The notes: generated by a model from the letters alone, not told the origin. A stretch of 64,000 nucleotides of DNA from an uncultured Alphaproteobacteria bacterium (GCA_902826095.1 CADEDN010000005.1:1-64000); one strand, 5' to 3'; counted from the stretch's first letter, positions 7,246-16,784 are shown. Numbers and translations: made by a program.

Positions 7246-8534
7246 TATTTGATCCGCGCCCGGAATTGCAGGCTGAAAGTCGGGTCGGGGCTCCCCGCCA
7301 GCATCTTCCCCTTCGGATTGAGGCAAAGATAGCGGACATTCGGATCGTAACCGGCCGACGGCGTGTAGGCGCAGGCGGCGAAATTCGCCGGGGCCGAGAC
7401 GGCGTTTGAGTATTTGACGTCTGTCGCCAGCGTGAAGGTGAGGCCGGCGCCCGTTTGCGTGAAATAGACGGCCCCGGTCGCCGGGCCGGCGCCGTCGATA
7501 TCGCCATTGAAGAATTCGACCTGCGTCGGGAGCGGATCGGCGAGGAAAAGCGTATCCGTGTCGACTGTTCCGTCGCCGGAGTTCGTCACCGTCAGCGTGT
7601 AATAGACGTCGTTCCCCGGAATGGCGAAGCTCGCATTGCCGCTCGTCCCGACCATCGCGACGGACTTCAGCGAGGACAAAAGCGGCATGATCTTGTTGTA
7701 GGTGAGATCGTAGATCCCAAGTTGCTGGCTGCCGGGGTCGGTCGATGATCCGTCATTGCCCGAATAATAGATGATCCGGACCGCCGTAACCTGCAGCGTT
7801 CCGAAATTCAGCATCAGATTGCCGTTGATATTGGTGTTGGGCGAGTTGCTTGACGTGCCTTCCCAGCCGTCAGCGAAGGTTTCATCGTCGGTCGCAACGG
7901 TCGGCGAGGGATTGGTGCTGGCGAAAGAGCCCGTGCGGGCGTTCACGAAGCCGGAACCCGTATTGTAATAGATCTCGACGAAATCGTCCCATGAACTCTG
8001 GTCGATGTCGGTCATCGTGAAGGCGAGACTGGTCACCGCCTCCGAGAACGTGAAAGTGACCGTGATCTTGTCGTCCCGGTCCTGACGGCTGTTGTCGAAA
8101 CCGACCTGCATGAAGCCGGTGAGCCCGCCCTGCGCGCCGGATTCGTAGCTGACGAAATCGGCGCCCTCATAGGGATTGAACGTGCCGCCGTCGGTGACCG
8201 ACGACCAGGTGACGGTTGTCGTGACGCCCGCCGACGTCGCGGTGTCGCCGGAGAAGATTTCAGCTTCGTCCGAATAGCCGAGCGTCGACCAGTCGACGAT
8301 GCCGGAGACTTGCGCTTGAGCGGGGGCGAAGAGGGAGAAGAGGGCGAAGAGGAGGGTGAAAACAAGCGAGCCGCCTGCTCTGCTCCCCCGCTTGCGGGGG
8401 AGCTGTCGCCGAAGGCGACTGAGGGGGCTCTCTCCGCCAACGCCGCGCGCGCGGATGGAGCGCGCGCCCTCAGTCAGCTTCGCTGACAGCTCCCCCGCCA
8501 AAGCGGGGGAGCAAAAAGTGGCGAGCCCCCTCAT
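7245..8534 (-). CDS. Secreted DUF11-type protein with repeat-derived N-terminus
   Basis: As read, 429 residues. The ATG overlaps the stop of the upstream giant gene (CAATGAG), so coupled translation is likely. The first 55 or so residues are encoded by a family B palindrome, and only then comes a typical signal sequence (LVFTLLFALFSLFAPAQA). I see no usable start codon between the repeat and the signal sequence, so the exported protein must carry, or once lacked, this insert. The mature part has a beta-rich domain to about residue 280 and then a DUF11-like domain (GNDVYYTLTVTNSGDGTVDT, then LADPLPTQVEFF). It is the last gene of the surface-protein operon. Function unknown. Confidence 0.75.
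   Translation of the reverse strand: MRGLATFCSPALAGELSAKLTEGARSIRARGVGGESPLSRLRRQLPRKRGSRAGGSLVFTLLFALFSLFAPAQAQVSGIVDWSTLGYSDEAEIFSGDTATSAGVTTTVTWSSVTDGGTFNPYEGADFVSYESGAQGGLTGFMQVGFDNSRQDRDDKITVTFTFSEAVTSLAFTMTDIDQSSWDDFVEIYYNTGSGFVNARTGSFASTNPSPTVATDDETFADGWEGTSSNSPNTNINGNLMLNFGTLQVTAVRIIYYSGNDGSSTDPGSQQLGIYDLTYNKIMPLLSSLKSVAMVGTSGNASFAIPGNDVYYTLTVTNSGDGTVDTDTLFLADPLPTQVEFFNGDIDGAGPATGAVYFTQTGAGLTFTLATDVKYSNAVSAPANFAACAYTPSAGYDPNVRYLCLNPKGKMLAGSPDPTFSLQFRARIK
8382..8512. repeat. Family B palindromic repeat inside a CDS
   Basis: CTCCCCCGC/GCGGGGGAG hairpins at both ends enclose a copy of the CCCTCAGTC...GACAGCTC motif. It lies between the start codon and the signal-peptide codons of the minus-strand gene ending at 7245. 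Confidence 0.85.
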
Positions 8535-11500
8535 TGGCCGCGCTCCGGCGAGATCGCGTCGAGGAGGCCCTTCGCGGTCGACTGGTCGAATTTGACGCGG
8601 AGCTTGAGGTATGGCCCGGCGCGGGAATATTCCGCGGCGGAAAAATCCTCATCGACAAAGCCGGCGAAGTTCCAGCCGAAGGAGAGCCAGACATTGTCGG
8701 CGGGCGTGATCCCGACCATCGGCCCGTAAGCGTAGTCGAGCGTTCCGGCGTTGAACGAATAAATCGCCTCGCCATGAACGCCGATGTCGAGCCAGTCTTT
8801 TATATCGTAGCGCGCCTCGGCGCCCAAAAGCTCGGTGATCCCGGCATGGGTGACGCCGTCCGCCGTCAGCACGGAATATTTGAATCCGTGGTTGAGGGCG
8901 ACCTGGAGCTTTTCGCCGAGCATGGCGTTGACGGCGAGATTGTGCACCGCTTTCCAGCTTTCCGACTGCTGATCTGTCTCCCGTTGTTTGACGTCAAAAC
9001 GGTTAAGAATGATCAACCCTTCATCGTGAGGCCGCCAGGATGCGCCGATCCTTGCGTCGAACCGGCGTTCGTCGGCGAGGATTTCGTTGTTGTCCGCCTG
9101 GTAGCGCCCGGCGGCGGCGAAGGAGAGCTGTTCGGAGAGCTCGCGCGCGGCGCCGGCGGCGACCATGTAACGCTGGCCGACTTCGGACTTCTTCATTTCA
9201 AAACGGCTTGAGCCGGATGTCGCTTCACCGCGATATCCGGCCCCAACGTACAAGGATGTATAGGCGCCGCCCGCTTCCTCGAAGGGCGACTTCGGCATGT
9301 CCGGGACAATGTCGTCGACGGCGTCGACGGCGCCCCGCTCCTTCAGATCTTCGCGCCGCGCCAATCCAAGCGAGCCCGTCCATTTGTCCGAAAGCCGAAC
9401 CTGCTGGTCGACCGCGAACGTCGCGCCGATCCGTTCCGACGAATCCTGCGTCAGCCGGTCGCCCGAGAGCGTGATCTTGCCGCCGGTCCAGGGTTCGGCT
9501 GTCAGCCCTACCGTCGTGTTCGACTGCGAGACGGCGTCGCCATCGAGGATTTCGTGGGTCGCGCTCAAGGTGAAACCCTCGAACAGGCGCTGGTCGAACC
9601 CGAGCGAAGTGCGCGTCGGGAACAGCGCCGAGGCGTCGTCGCCGGCGATCGCCTGCTCGCGCGCGGCGCGCAGCGACAGGCCGAGATCTTCGAACCGCTG
9701 TTTCGCCGCCGCGACCGCGAACAGCCCTTCGCGCTCCGGTCCCGCCGCCGCCTGTTCGCGAACCCCTCGAAGGCCGACCGTCCCCGATGTCGCGTTCGAT
9801 TCCTGCCGGACCGCGATTTCCGCAAGATCGCGGCTGGCGCCGGTTTGCAGGTTCTTTTCGCGGTAGGCCTTGGCGTCGACATAGCGGCCGCCGCGCATCG
9901 TGCCTTCGTCATTCTCAAATTCGTCGAATTTGTAGCTCGCCTCCGCGCCATATCGCGTCACGCCGACGCTTGCGGAGGTCTGCTGCGCGAGGCCGAAATT
10001 CGGTTCGACCCTCGAATAATAGCCCTTCGCGGCGAGACGCTCGCCAGTATGGCTGAGTTCGGCGAGGATCGCGTCGGCGCGCTCATGCCCTGAAGATCCG
10101 TCGTGCAAGGTCGTCGCATATTCAACGCGGACGCTGTCCTTGTCGGTGAGGTCAAGGGTGAGATCGCCGCCCGCGAGATCGGTCTTTTCACCGGCGATTC
10201 CCGGCGCTTCCTCGTGAATATAGGTCGCGCCCGCCTCGCCCCGGCCGCCGAGGAATTTGACCGCGCCGCGCCCGCCCGCGGTCAGGTTGCGATCGACCGG
10301 GGCCGCGGTTTCATAGTCGACGATGATGACGTTCGGATTGAACGCCGCATCCGCCGCCGCGACCGGCAGGCGGAAAATGATCTCGCCGGTTTGAAAGTCG
10401 ATGTCATAATCCGCGTACCGAATGAGCGGAACCGACGCGAGGATGACGTCCGGGCGGAAGCGGTCGCGGGTCTCGACGCTGATTTTCTCCGAATTCCGGA
10501 CCAGCGGCGCCGAGGCGAGGGTGAACGGACCGGAGGTGCCGTCCGCCGCGATCTCGTCCTTGACGAAGGCCTGGTTGGTTTCCGCCGCAAAGCCGGTGAA
10601 CGCGAAGCGCTCGCCTTCATAAACACTCTGCAGGCCGGAAAGGCGGCGGTCATACCGGCTGAGTTTTGACTGGTTGAGGCCGGTCGCATAATCGCCGAAC
10701 TGCGCCTTGAAGCCGTTTTTCTCCGCTTTGAGATAAACGGGATAACGGCTCTGCGCCTCGAATGTCTGGTTCGACCGGTCGCCGTAAAGCGGATAGCGGT
10801 CATCGGGATCAATGACGTCAAACAGCTCATCATCGGCGGCGGAACGTTCATTCTTGCTGTCGCCGGCGATGGTGACGAGCCAGTCGCCCTTGACCGTTCC
10901 CTTGGCGAAACCGGCGACGCGTCCGTCGCCGAGCAGGTCACGGCCCGACGGCGTCGCGGCCGGGCCCTTTTCCTTCTCGTAGGACGCCTCGCCCTCGGCC
11001 AGGCCGACGACGATCCAGTCGCGGCTGGCGGGTTTCACATAAGTCGTGAAGGTCCTGGTGACGCCGCCATCAAGTTCGACCTTGATCGTCGCAAGGCCGG
11101 TTTCGACGGTCGGTTCGAGTTCGACCAGGAGGACTCCGTTCTGGCCGACCGGCGCGCCCGATTTCGCCGACAAGGGCGCGTCGAGCGGGGCGCGCTGTTC
11201 AATCGCTTCTCTTGTCGCGGCGCGGAAGGGCGGCGCGATCTCGACCGGCATGATGCGGCCGGCGCGCACCGGGCGCCCGGCGCCGTCGGTGATCTTGACG
11301 GCGATGACGGGCTTCGTCTTGCCGTCGGCGAACGCGGCGGTCTCGCCCGGGAGGAAGACCGCTCGGTCGGCGCGTTCGATGAAGTCGACGCTGCGCGCGA
11401 CCCGCGCGATTTCGGCGCCGCTCTGGTCTTTGAGGACCGCTTCAAACCGGTTGACGCCCTCAAGCAGGTCGACGCCCTTCCAGCGGGTGAGCGCGACGGT

Positions 11501-13660
11501 GCGCATGATCGAAACGTCGCGGCCGGCGAAGTTCTCGATCGGCACTTCATGGCCGTTAAGGAACAGCGTCGGGCGGAGATTGGCGTCGTGCTTGAGGCCG
11601 AGATTGACCGAGGGCGAGGACGGCGTCACGCCGTCCGCGGGGTAGGCCCATTGATTGCCCGCCGGCTGCTGGTTCAGCCAGATCTTGTCGAAGGCGAGGT
11701 ACTCCCGGTCGGCGTTGAAGGCCTGACTTTGCTCCCCCGCAAGCGGGGGAGCTGTCCGCGAAGCGGACTGAGGGGGGATGTTACGGCCCCCCTCCGTCGC
11801 CTTCGGCGACACCTCCCCCGCAAGCGGGGGAGGAGAGGCGCTGGCGGTCTTCTTCAGATAGAAATTCGCCCGCCAGAGTTTGCCGCCCTTGGCGTCGACG
11901 AATTGCGAGCGCGCGCTCCCCGCATAACGGGTGTTGTCGTCGCATTGGACGAGCGCGTAGCCTTCGGGGAGGCTTTCCTCATCGACCTGCACGACATGGG
12001 TGCGCGGGGTCACGTCCTCGAAATGATAAAGCCCGTTCTCATCCGAAACGACCGTCGCGCCGGTTTCCATGTAGAGGCGGACGCCGGCGACGCCCTTGCC
12101 GGCGCGCCGGTTTTTCCCGCCGGCGTCGCAGCCGTCTTCAACGATCCGGCCGAGGATCGTCAGGCTGGAGCGCAGGAAATCATCCTCGATGAGGAGGGAG
12201 GCCTCGGCGCGGTTCGAGATGACGACGCCGTTCTGGCTGACGGCGTTGGCGCGATTGATCGCGGCGCCATTTTTCGCGCCGGCGCCGATTTCCGCGACAT
12301 AGGTAAGTTCAAAGACCGCGCCGGGCGCTGTGAGCCCGAGCGTGAAGATCAGCGTCTCGCCATTCGACAGGATTTGCGGATCGGCGAGCGCGGCGCCGTT
12401 GGTGCGGGCCGATCCCGCCTGAAAGCGAAAGCCCGCCGGCAGCGAGTCGGCGATGCGGACGAGGCTCGCGGTCGCGGCGCGGTTCTCGATCGAGATCTTG
12501 TAGCGCACAAAATCGCCGATCGACGCGGATGCGACGTCGGCGGTCTTCAGGATCACAAGATCGGTGATCGGATCGAGCGGGAAGTCGAACTCGACGTCGC
12601 CGACGCCGCTCAGCGTGAAGACCTGCGCGTATGACCCGGGGATGATGGTGAACGGCGCGTTCGCAAGGCCGACAAAAGACGGCGCCTGCACGGTTGACGG
12701 CGCGGTATAGCCGGAAGGCGGCGTCACCACGAGCCGGTATGACCCTGGAAACATGATCGGAAAGCGGAATTCGCCGGGCGAGAGCGCGTAGACCATGCCG
12801 CCTGCATCGGTGACGGTCTGACCGCTGACGATCGTCGACGGGTAGGCCGAAACGCCGTCAATCCCGAAGACCGTCGCGGGAAGGCCCGTCGCATCGTCGA
12901 CAATCGTCACCGTCGCGCCGTCGATGAGGGCGCCGGTCAGACTGTCGAAAACGCGGCCGAACGGATCGACGCCCGCGGTGTCGGTCGAAATTTCCGTGAG
13001 GTCGAACGGATCCTGGTAGCGCGCGATCAAGACGGCGCCATGCGCGATCGTCAATGTCGCGTCGTTCTGGACGACGGCCCCCGGTGCGCTTGGAATCCAC
13101 GCATAGAACTGTCCCGTATCGGGACCGCTTTCGTAGAGCCGCAAGGTGACGAGATCGCCATTGGCGGTGCGGATCGTTGCGACCAAGGTTTCAATGACAT
13201 TGGGATCGCCGTTCTGTCCGGCGTCGGTGACGCGGACGATGACCGGCTCGCCGGTGTAGTATGCCGTCGCCGGCGCGATATTGACGGGGCCGCCGGTGTT
13301 GACGACAGCGCCGCCCGCGGCGACGAGCGGTCCGACCGCCTGGTAGGCGCCGCCCGCCGCCGGCAAATAGTCCGACCCGTTGAGGCGGACCGCGATCGCG
13401 CCTGGCGCGCTCGGCGCGTAGCGGAAGAATTCAATGGTTGAGGGCGTCCGCGCCGCTTCGATGATGAAACTCGCCGGCGGCGTCGTCACCGTCGCGCTGG
13501 TCGCGCCGAGCGTGTAGGAGACTTCCGCGACATTATCGACCTGCGCGCCGAGGACGGCGGCGTCGGCGCGTCCTGAGGCGCCCCCCATCGCAGCCAATGC
13601 GAGGGCGGCGATGGCGGCCAGTCGCCGCGAAACACCCCTTATGTCGCCCCTTTTATCCAC
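8531..13660 (-). CDS. Giant surface protein: DUF11, SdrD-like domains, C-terminal barrel
   Basis: 1709 residues from a GTG start. In order: signal peptide (about 1-34); beta-rich N-terminal region; DUF11-type domain near 365-490 (DFVRYKISIENRAATASLV); an SdrD-B/Cna-B-like domain near 500-590 (GVAGVRLYMETGATVVSDENG); a family B repeat insert near 609-643; Ig-like segments; then from about 950 a long region of alternating amphipathic strands ending VRVEYAT...KLRVKFDQ, which I read as an outer-membrane beta-barrel. It probably displays its N-terminal domains at the cell surface. It lies 111 bp after the DUF11 gene at 13772-14884 and overlaps the next gene. A stem at 13712-13742 in the gap may attenuate read-through. 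Confidence 0.82.
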   Translation of the reverse strand: MDKRGDIRGVSRRLAAIAALALAAMGGASGRADAAVLGAQVDNVAEVSYTLGATSATVTTPPASFIIEAARTPSTIEFFRYAPSAPGAIAVRLNGSDYLPAAGGAYQAVGPLVAAGGAVVNTGGPVNIAPATAYYTGEPVIVRVTDAGQNGDPNVIETLVATIRTANGDLVTLRLYESGPDTGQFYAWIPSAPGAVVQNDATLTIAHGAVLIARYQDPFDLTEISTDTAGVDPFGRVFDSLTGALIDGATVTIVDDATGLPATVFGIDGVSAYPSTIVSGQTVTDAGGMVYALSPGEFRFPIMFPGSYRLVVTPPSGYTAPSTVQAPSFVGLANAPFTIIPGSYAQVFTLSGVGDVEFDFPLDPITDLVILKTADVASASIGDFVRYKISIENRAATASLVRIADSLPAGFRFQAGSARTNGAALADPQILSNGETLIFTLGLTAPGAVFELTYVAEIGAGAKNGAAINRANAVSQNGVVISNRAEASLLIEDDFLRSSLTILGRIVEDGCDAGGKNRRAGKGVAGVRLYMETGATVVSDENGLYHFEDVTPRTHVVQVDEESLPEGYALVQCDDNTRYAGSARSQFVDAKGGKLWRANFYLKKTASASPPPLAGEVSPKATEGGRNIPPQSASRTAPPLAGEQSQAFNADREYLAFDKIWLNQQPAGNQWAYPADGVTPSSPSVNLGLKHDANLRPTLFLNGHEVPIENFAGRDVSIMRTVALTRWKGVDLLEGVNRFEAVLKDQSGAEIARVARSVDFIERADRAVFLPGETAAFADGKTKPVIAVKITDGAGRPVRAGRIMPVEIAPPFRAATREAIEQRAPLDAPLSAKSGAPVGQNGVLLVELEPTVETGLATIKVELDGGVTRTFTTYVKPASRDWIVVGLAEGEASYEKEKGPAATPSGRDLLGDGRVAGFAKGTVKGDWLVTIAGDSKNERSAADDELFDVIDPDDRYPLYGDRSNQTFEAQSRYPVYLKAEKNGFKAQFGDYATGLNQSKLSRYDRRLSGLQSVYEGERFAFTGFAAETNQAFVKDEIAADGTSGPFTLASAPLVRNSEKISVETRDRFRPDVILASVPLIRYADYDIDFQTGEIIFRLPVAAADAAFNPNVIIVDYETAAPVDRNLTAGGRGAVKFLGGRGEAGATYIHEEAPGIAGEKTDLAGGDLTLDLTDKDSVRVEYATTLHDGSSGHERADAILAELSHTGERLAAKGYYSRVEPNFGLAQQTSASVGVTRYGAEASYKFDEFENDEGTMRGGRYVDAKAYREKNLQTGASRDLAEIAVRQESNATSGTVGLRGVREQAAAGPEREGLFAVAAAKQRFEDLGLSLRAAREQAIAGDDASALFPTRTSLGFDQRLFEGFTLSATHEILDGDAVSQSNTTVGLTAEPWTGGKITLSGDRLTQDSSERIGATFAVDQQVRLSDKWTGSLGLARREDLKERGAVDAVDDIVPDMPKSPFEEAGGAYTSLYVGAGYRGEATSGSSRFEMKKSEVGQRYMVAAGAARELSEQLSFAAAGRYQADNNEILADERRFDARIGASWRPHDEGLIILNRFDVKQRETDQQSESWKAVHNLAVNAMLGEKLQVALNHGFKYSVLTADGVTHAGITELLGAEARYDIKDWLDIGVHGEAIYSFNAGTLDYAYGPMVGITPADNVWLSFGWNFAGFVDEDFSAAEYSRAGPYLKLRVKFDQSTAKGLLDAISPERGQ
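11731..11834. repeat. Family B repeat, in frame within the giant surface protein gene
   Basis: It starts GCTCCCCCGC, ends GCGGGGGAGG and contains two internal hairpins. It is read through in frame as about 35 residues rich in Pro, Gly and Ser between the SdrD-like domain and the Ig-like region, where a linker would be tolerated. Confidence 0.85.
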
Positions 13661-13690
13661 TCAACCCGGAGCTCTCAGCTCGTTACAAAA

Positions 13691-13742
13691 AGGCCCCTTT
13701 AGTGCGACGATGCCGCCGCATCGGATTTCCCGACACGGCGGC
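13691..13742 (-). terminator. Possible intra-operon attenuator
   Basis: On the minus strand a stem of about 13 bp with two mismatches (13712-13742, GCCGCCG...CGGCGGC) is followed 15 bases later by AAAGGGGCCTTTTT. It could reduce transcription from the small DUF11 gene into the giant one. The distance between stem and T-run makes it uncertain. Confidence 0.3.
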
Positions 13743-13771
13743 CCGTCCGTCTTCAGGCGTTGGTCCAGCGC

Positions 13772-14884
13772 TTAGCGGACCAGCGCCCTGATCGTGACCG
13801 TCCCGGTCGCGCTCGCATTCAAGGTCGCGCCGGTCAGCGCGACCGTGCAGCCCGTCGTGCAGCCGACCGCCGGCGTCGTCAGCGTGCCGGCGACCGAAAA
13901 GCCCCCTTGCGTCGCCGCGACGAACTGGACCTCGTCGGGAAGCACGTCGTTGATGTCGATGTTGGTGGCCGCGGCGCCGCCGGCCGCGTTCGCCGCCGAG
14001 ATCACGTACTCGACGCAAGCGCCCGGCGTCGCAAAGCCGCCGGCGATCGCATCCGTCGCGCAGTTCACCGGATTGGTGGCGACGACGGCGACTGTTTTTG
14101 ACGCCGTCAGCGCGGCGGCGGCGACCGTGTAGGTGGCGGTCGAGGAATGCGCGCCGTCATTGGCGACGTCTTCCGGCGCGCCGGCCGTGCCGGTTCCGTC
14201 GGCAAGAACGCTTTCGGATTCGCCGCCCATCGTGTTCGCGGCGTCCTGCGTCACTTCCGTGCCCGCTGTGTTGGTGTTCGCACCGTCGAGCGAGGTCACC
14301 GGATAGAAGGAGTTGGCGATCAGGATGACATCGTCGGTGTCGCCGTTCGTCTGCGTGCCGGGAACGTCGCCGGAAATGATCACCCAGATCGTCGCATCCG
14401 GCGCGACGTCGGCGGTGACGCCGGCCCCGAGGGTGTAGGCCGTGCCGGCCCCCGCGTCGTCGACGCCCGGCGTGAAGATGCCGTCAGCGCCAGCGTCCGC
14501 GTAATAGCGCGCCGTATAGGTTCCAATGTCGAAACTGTCGGTGCCGACATCCTTGATCGAAAGCCGCCAGGCCGTCGCGTCGTTGCCGTTGTTGACGACG
14601 CCGTAGACAAGCTCCGCGCCGGTTTCGCCAGGCGCGACCGTCGCGCTGACCGCCGTCGAGACGGTCAGGTCGATCTTGCGGTCGACGGTGAACGTCGTCG
14701 GCGTTCCCGACGTGTCGATTTGCGGCTGGCCGACGCCGCCGACGCTGTAATCGAGCGTGAAACTGTTCGCGACCGACGCGCCGGCCGTCGTTCCCGCCGC
14801 GAGCGCGGAACTCGCGGACGCAAGGGCCGCGCCGCCCGCCGCCATAATCGCAATGTTGCGCAATGCGCGCAGAAATCCATTCAT
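13772..14884 (-). CDS. Secreted DUF11-domain protein
   Basis: 370 residues from the ATG at 14884, which follows an AGGGGA Shine-Dalgarno. A signal peptide (about 1-29, ending SSALA) precedes a Thr/Asn/Ala-rich, cysteine-poor, beta-type protein. Two recognisable units are the segment VANSFTLDYSVGGVGQP and a C-terminal DUF11-like domain (CVEYVISAANAAGGAA, then DINDVLPDEVQFV) with four cysteines that could pair. It is the first gene of the operon with the giant barrel protein. Probably an extracellular structural or adhesive component; no specific function can be given. Confidence 0.8.
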   Translation of the reverse strand: MNGFLRALRNIAIMAAGGAALASASSALAAGTTAGASVANSFTLDYSVGGVGQPQIDTSGTPTTFTVDRKIDLTVSTAVSATVAPGETGAELVYGVVNNGNDATAWRLSIKDVGTDSFDIGTYTARYYADAGADGIFTPGVDDAGAGTAYTLGAGVTADVAPDATIWVIISGDVPGTQTNGDTDDVILIANSFYPVTSLDGANTNTAGTEVTQDAANTMGGESESVLADGTGTAGAPEDVANDGAHSSTATYTVAAAALTASKTVAVVATNPVNCATDAIAGGFATPGACVEYVISAANAAGGAAATNIDINDVLPDEVQFVAATQGGFSVAGTLTTPAVGCTTGCTVALTGATLNASATGTVTIRALVR

Positions 14885-15141
14885 ACTCAGTCCCCTGGAC
14901 ACTAGCCGCCCTGAGAAATGACATTCCGGCGTAAAGAAATTGATAAAGTTGATCGCGAATATAGAGATCATAGACACAACTATAAATTGAATTAATGTCT
15001 TCTTTACTTAATGGCGAATTCACCAATCCTTCGAAGCAATGAACGCGCGCGGACGACCGCCTCGTTTTTCGCGTCGCCGTTAAGGCGGCGTTTACCGCGC
15101 CCGCGCTAGGAGCGAGACGGTGAGGGATAAGGAATCAGCCG
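14885..15141. promoter_or_regulatory. AT-rich divergent promoter region
   Basis: The spacer between the divergent DUF11-type genes is clearly richer in A+T (about 14925-15010, for example TATAAATTGAATTAATG) than the surrounding DNA. It is the obvious place for promoters of both the surface-protein operon and the small exported protein at 15142. I cannot fix specific -35/-10 boxes. Confidence 0.4.
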
Positions 15142-15615
15142 ATGAAAAGCTCGCTTTTGCTCTTTTCCGCGATCGCGGCGCTGGCGGCCTCGCCGGCGGC
15201 GGCGGCGCTGAAAGCGACGCAGATCGTCGAGAAGGAAGTGATCGTGCGCGCGCCCGACGGCGCCGAGACCGCCAAACGTCAGGCGGCGGACAAAGTCGCG
15301 CCGGGCGAAACGGTCGTTTACTCGATCAGATATGAGAATGACGCCGCGGCCGCGGCCTCCGACATCACCCTCGTGATGCCGGTGCCGGAAGAAGTCGCCT
15401 ATGTCGAGGGCTCGGTTTCCGGCGACGATTCCAGCGTTTCCTTCTCCGCCGACGGCGGCAAGACCTATGTCGCGCGCGGCCGCCTCACCGTCATCGAAGG
15501 CGGCGCGGCGCGTCCGGCGCGCGGCGACGAAATCACCCATATCCGCTGGACGCTCGCAGGCCCCGTGCCGCCAAAGGGCAAAGGCGAAGTCTCCTACAAG
15601 GGCATCTTGCGGTAG
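15142..15615 (+). CDS. Small exported DUF11-like protein
   Basis: 157 residues with an AAGGA ribosome-binding site. A signal peptide ends near residue 20 (ASPAAAA). The rest is one DUF11-like beta domain: GETVVYSIRYENDAAAAASD, then VMPVPEEVAYVEGSVSGD and ITHIRWTLAGPVPPKGKGEV. It is transcribed divergently from the surface-protein operon and shares its domain type, suggesting a common role at the cell surface, for instance as a subunit or partner. That link is inferred from position only. Confidence 0.82.
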   Translation: MKSSLLLFSAIAALAASPAAAALKATQIVEKEVIVRAPDGAETAKRQAADKVAPGETVVYSIRYENDAAAAASDITLVMPVPEEVAYVEGSVSGDDSSVSFSADGGKTYVARGRLTVIEGGAARPARGDEITHIRWTLAGPVPPKGKGEVSYKGILR

Positions 15616-15625
15616 GGCCGCGGCC

Positions 15626-15979
15626 CTACCGGTCGAGGATGGCGAGGATGGCCTCGGGCGGCCGCCCGATCGCCGCCCTGCCTTTCGAGAAGACGATCGG
15701 CCGCTCAATGAGGACGGGATTTTCCGACAGCAGAACCGAAAGTCGCGCCTCGTCCAGCGACGGGTCGTCAAGGCCGAGCCTTGAGTAAGCTTCTTCCTTC
15801 GTGCGGATCATCTGGCGGACGCTGAGGCCGAGCGTTTTCGCGGCCGCGCGGATCTCCGCCGGCGATGGCGGCGTCGCGCGATAGTCAATGATCTTCGGCG
15901 CAAGGCCCCTCGCCTCGATCAGCGCGAGCGCCTCAAGCGATTTCGAGCAGCGCGGATTGTGCCAGATGACGACACTCAT
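15626..15979 (-). CDS. arsC: ArsC-family arsenate reductase (glutaredoxin type)
   Basis: 117 residues, the family's usual length. The catalytic motif HNPRCSKS places the nucleophilic cysteine at Cys11, and the C-terminal ENPVLIERPIV segment carries the conserved substrate-binding Arg. The family reduces arsenate using glutathione/glutaredoxin, but many chromosomal members have other or unknown substrates. No other ars genes are nearby, so a role in arsenic resistance is not certain. Confidence 0.88.
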   Translation of the reverse strand: MSVVIWHNPRCSKSLEALALIEARGLAPKIIDYRATPPSPAEIRAAAKTLGLSVRQMIRTKEEAYSRLGLDDPSLDEARLSVLLSENPVLIERPIVFSKGRAAIGRPPEAILAILDR

Positions 15980-15998
15980 TGCCGTCGACCGGTCGACG

Positions 15999-16688
15999 TC
16001 ACGTCGCCAGGCGATAGCCGCCCTGCTCCGTCAAAAGGATTGACGCCGCGCCGGGATCGGGTTCGATTTTCTGGCGCAGGCGATAGACATGCGTTTCAAG
16101 CGTGTGCGTCGTGACGCCCGAATTATACCCCCAGACCTCGTCGAGGAGGACGTCGCGCGTCACCGCCTTGCCGCCGGCGCGATAGAGGAATTTGAGGATC
16201 GAGGCTTCCTTCTCGGTCAGCCTGATTTTCTTGTCGGTCTCCGACACCAGCATCTTGACTGAGGGGCGGAACTCATAAGGCCCGATCCGGAAGACCGCAT
16301 CCTCATTTTGCTCATGGCTTCGAAGATGCGCGCGGATGCGCGCGAGCAGCACGGCGAATTTGAAGGGCTTGGTCACATAATCATTGGCGCCGGAATTGAG
16401 GCCGAGGACCTCGTCCGCGTCGGTGTCGGCGCCGGTCAGCATGATGATCGGCGATTTAAAGCCGTTCTTGCGCATCACCTGGCAGGCCTCGCGCCCGTCC
16501 ATGTCAGGCAGGCCGACATCGAGCAGCACGAGATCGATATGCGCTTCGTCTTTCACCTTGGCGATCGCGGCGTTCGCGCTCGCCAGCGCTTCGACGTCGA
16601 ATTCGTCATGGTGGCCGAACTGGTCGACGAGGGTCTCGCGCAGGAGATCGTCGTCATCAACCAGCAGAATGCGTTTGGCTCTTGCCAT
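15999..16688 (-). CDS. OmpR/PhoB-family response regulator
   Basis: 229 residues. The receiver domain (1-120) has the acidic pocket DDDD at 11-14, the phospho-acceptor Asp57 in LLDVGLPDMDG, the MLTGAD switch and the conserved Lys in VTKPF. The C-terminal winged helix (about 130-229) carries the recognition segment TRDVLLDEVWGYN followed by THTLETHVYRLRQKIE. No histidine kinase lies beside it, so its partner is elsewhere. I cannot assign a specific regulon. Confidence 0.92.
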   Translation of the reverse strand: MARAKRILLVDDDDLLRETLVDQFGHHDEFDVEALASANAAIAKVKDEAHIDLVLLDVGLPDMDGREACQVMRKNGFKSPIIMLTGADTDADEVLGLNSGANDYVTKPFKFAVLLARIRAHLRSHEQNEDAVFRIGPYEFRPSVKMLVSETDKKIRLTEKEASILKFLYRAGGKAVTRDVLLDEVWGYNSGVTTHTLETHVYRLRQKIEPDPGAASILLTEQGGYRLAT

Positions 16689-16784
16689 GATGATGGCGCC
16701 TTTCTTTCTCTCACCCCGTCTGCGGCATAGGACTATCGCCGACGGTTGGGAAAATCAAAACTGCGTCACGGGTGCGTGAGCGCC

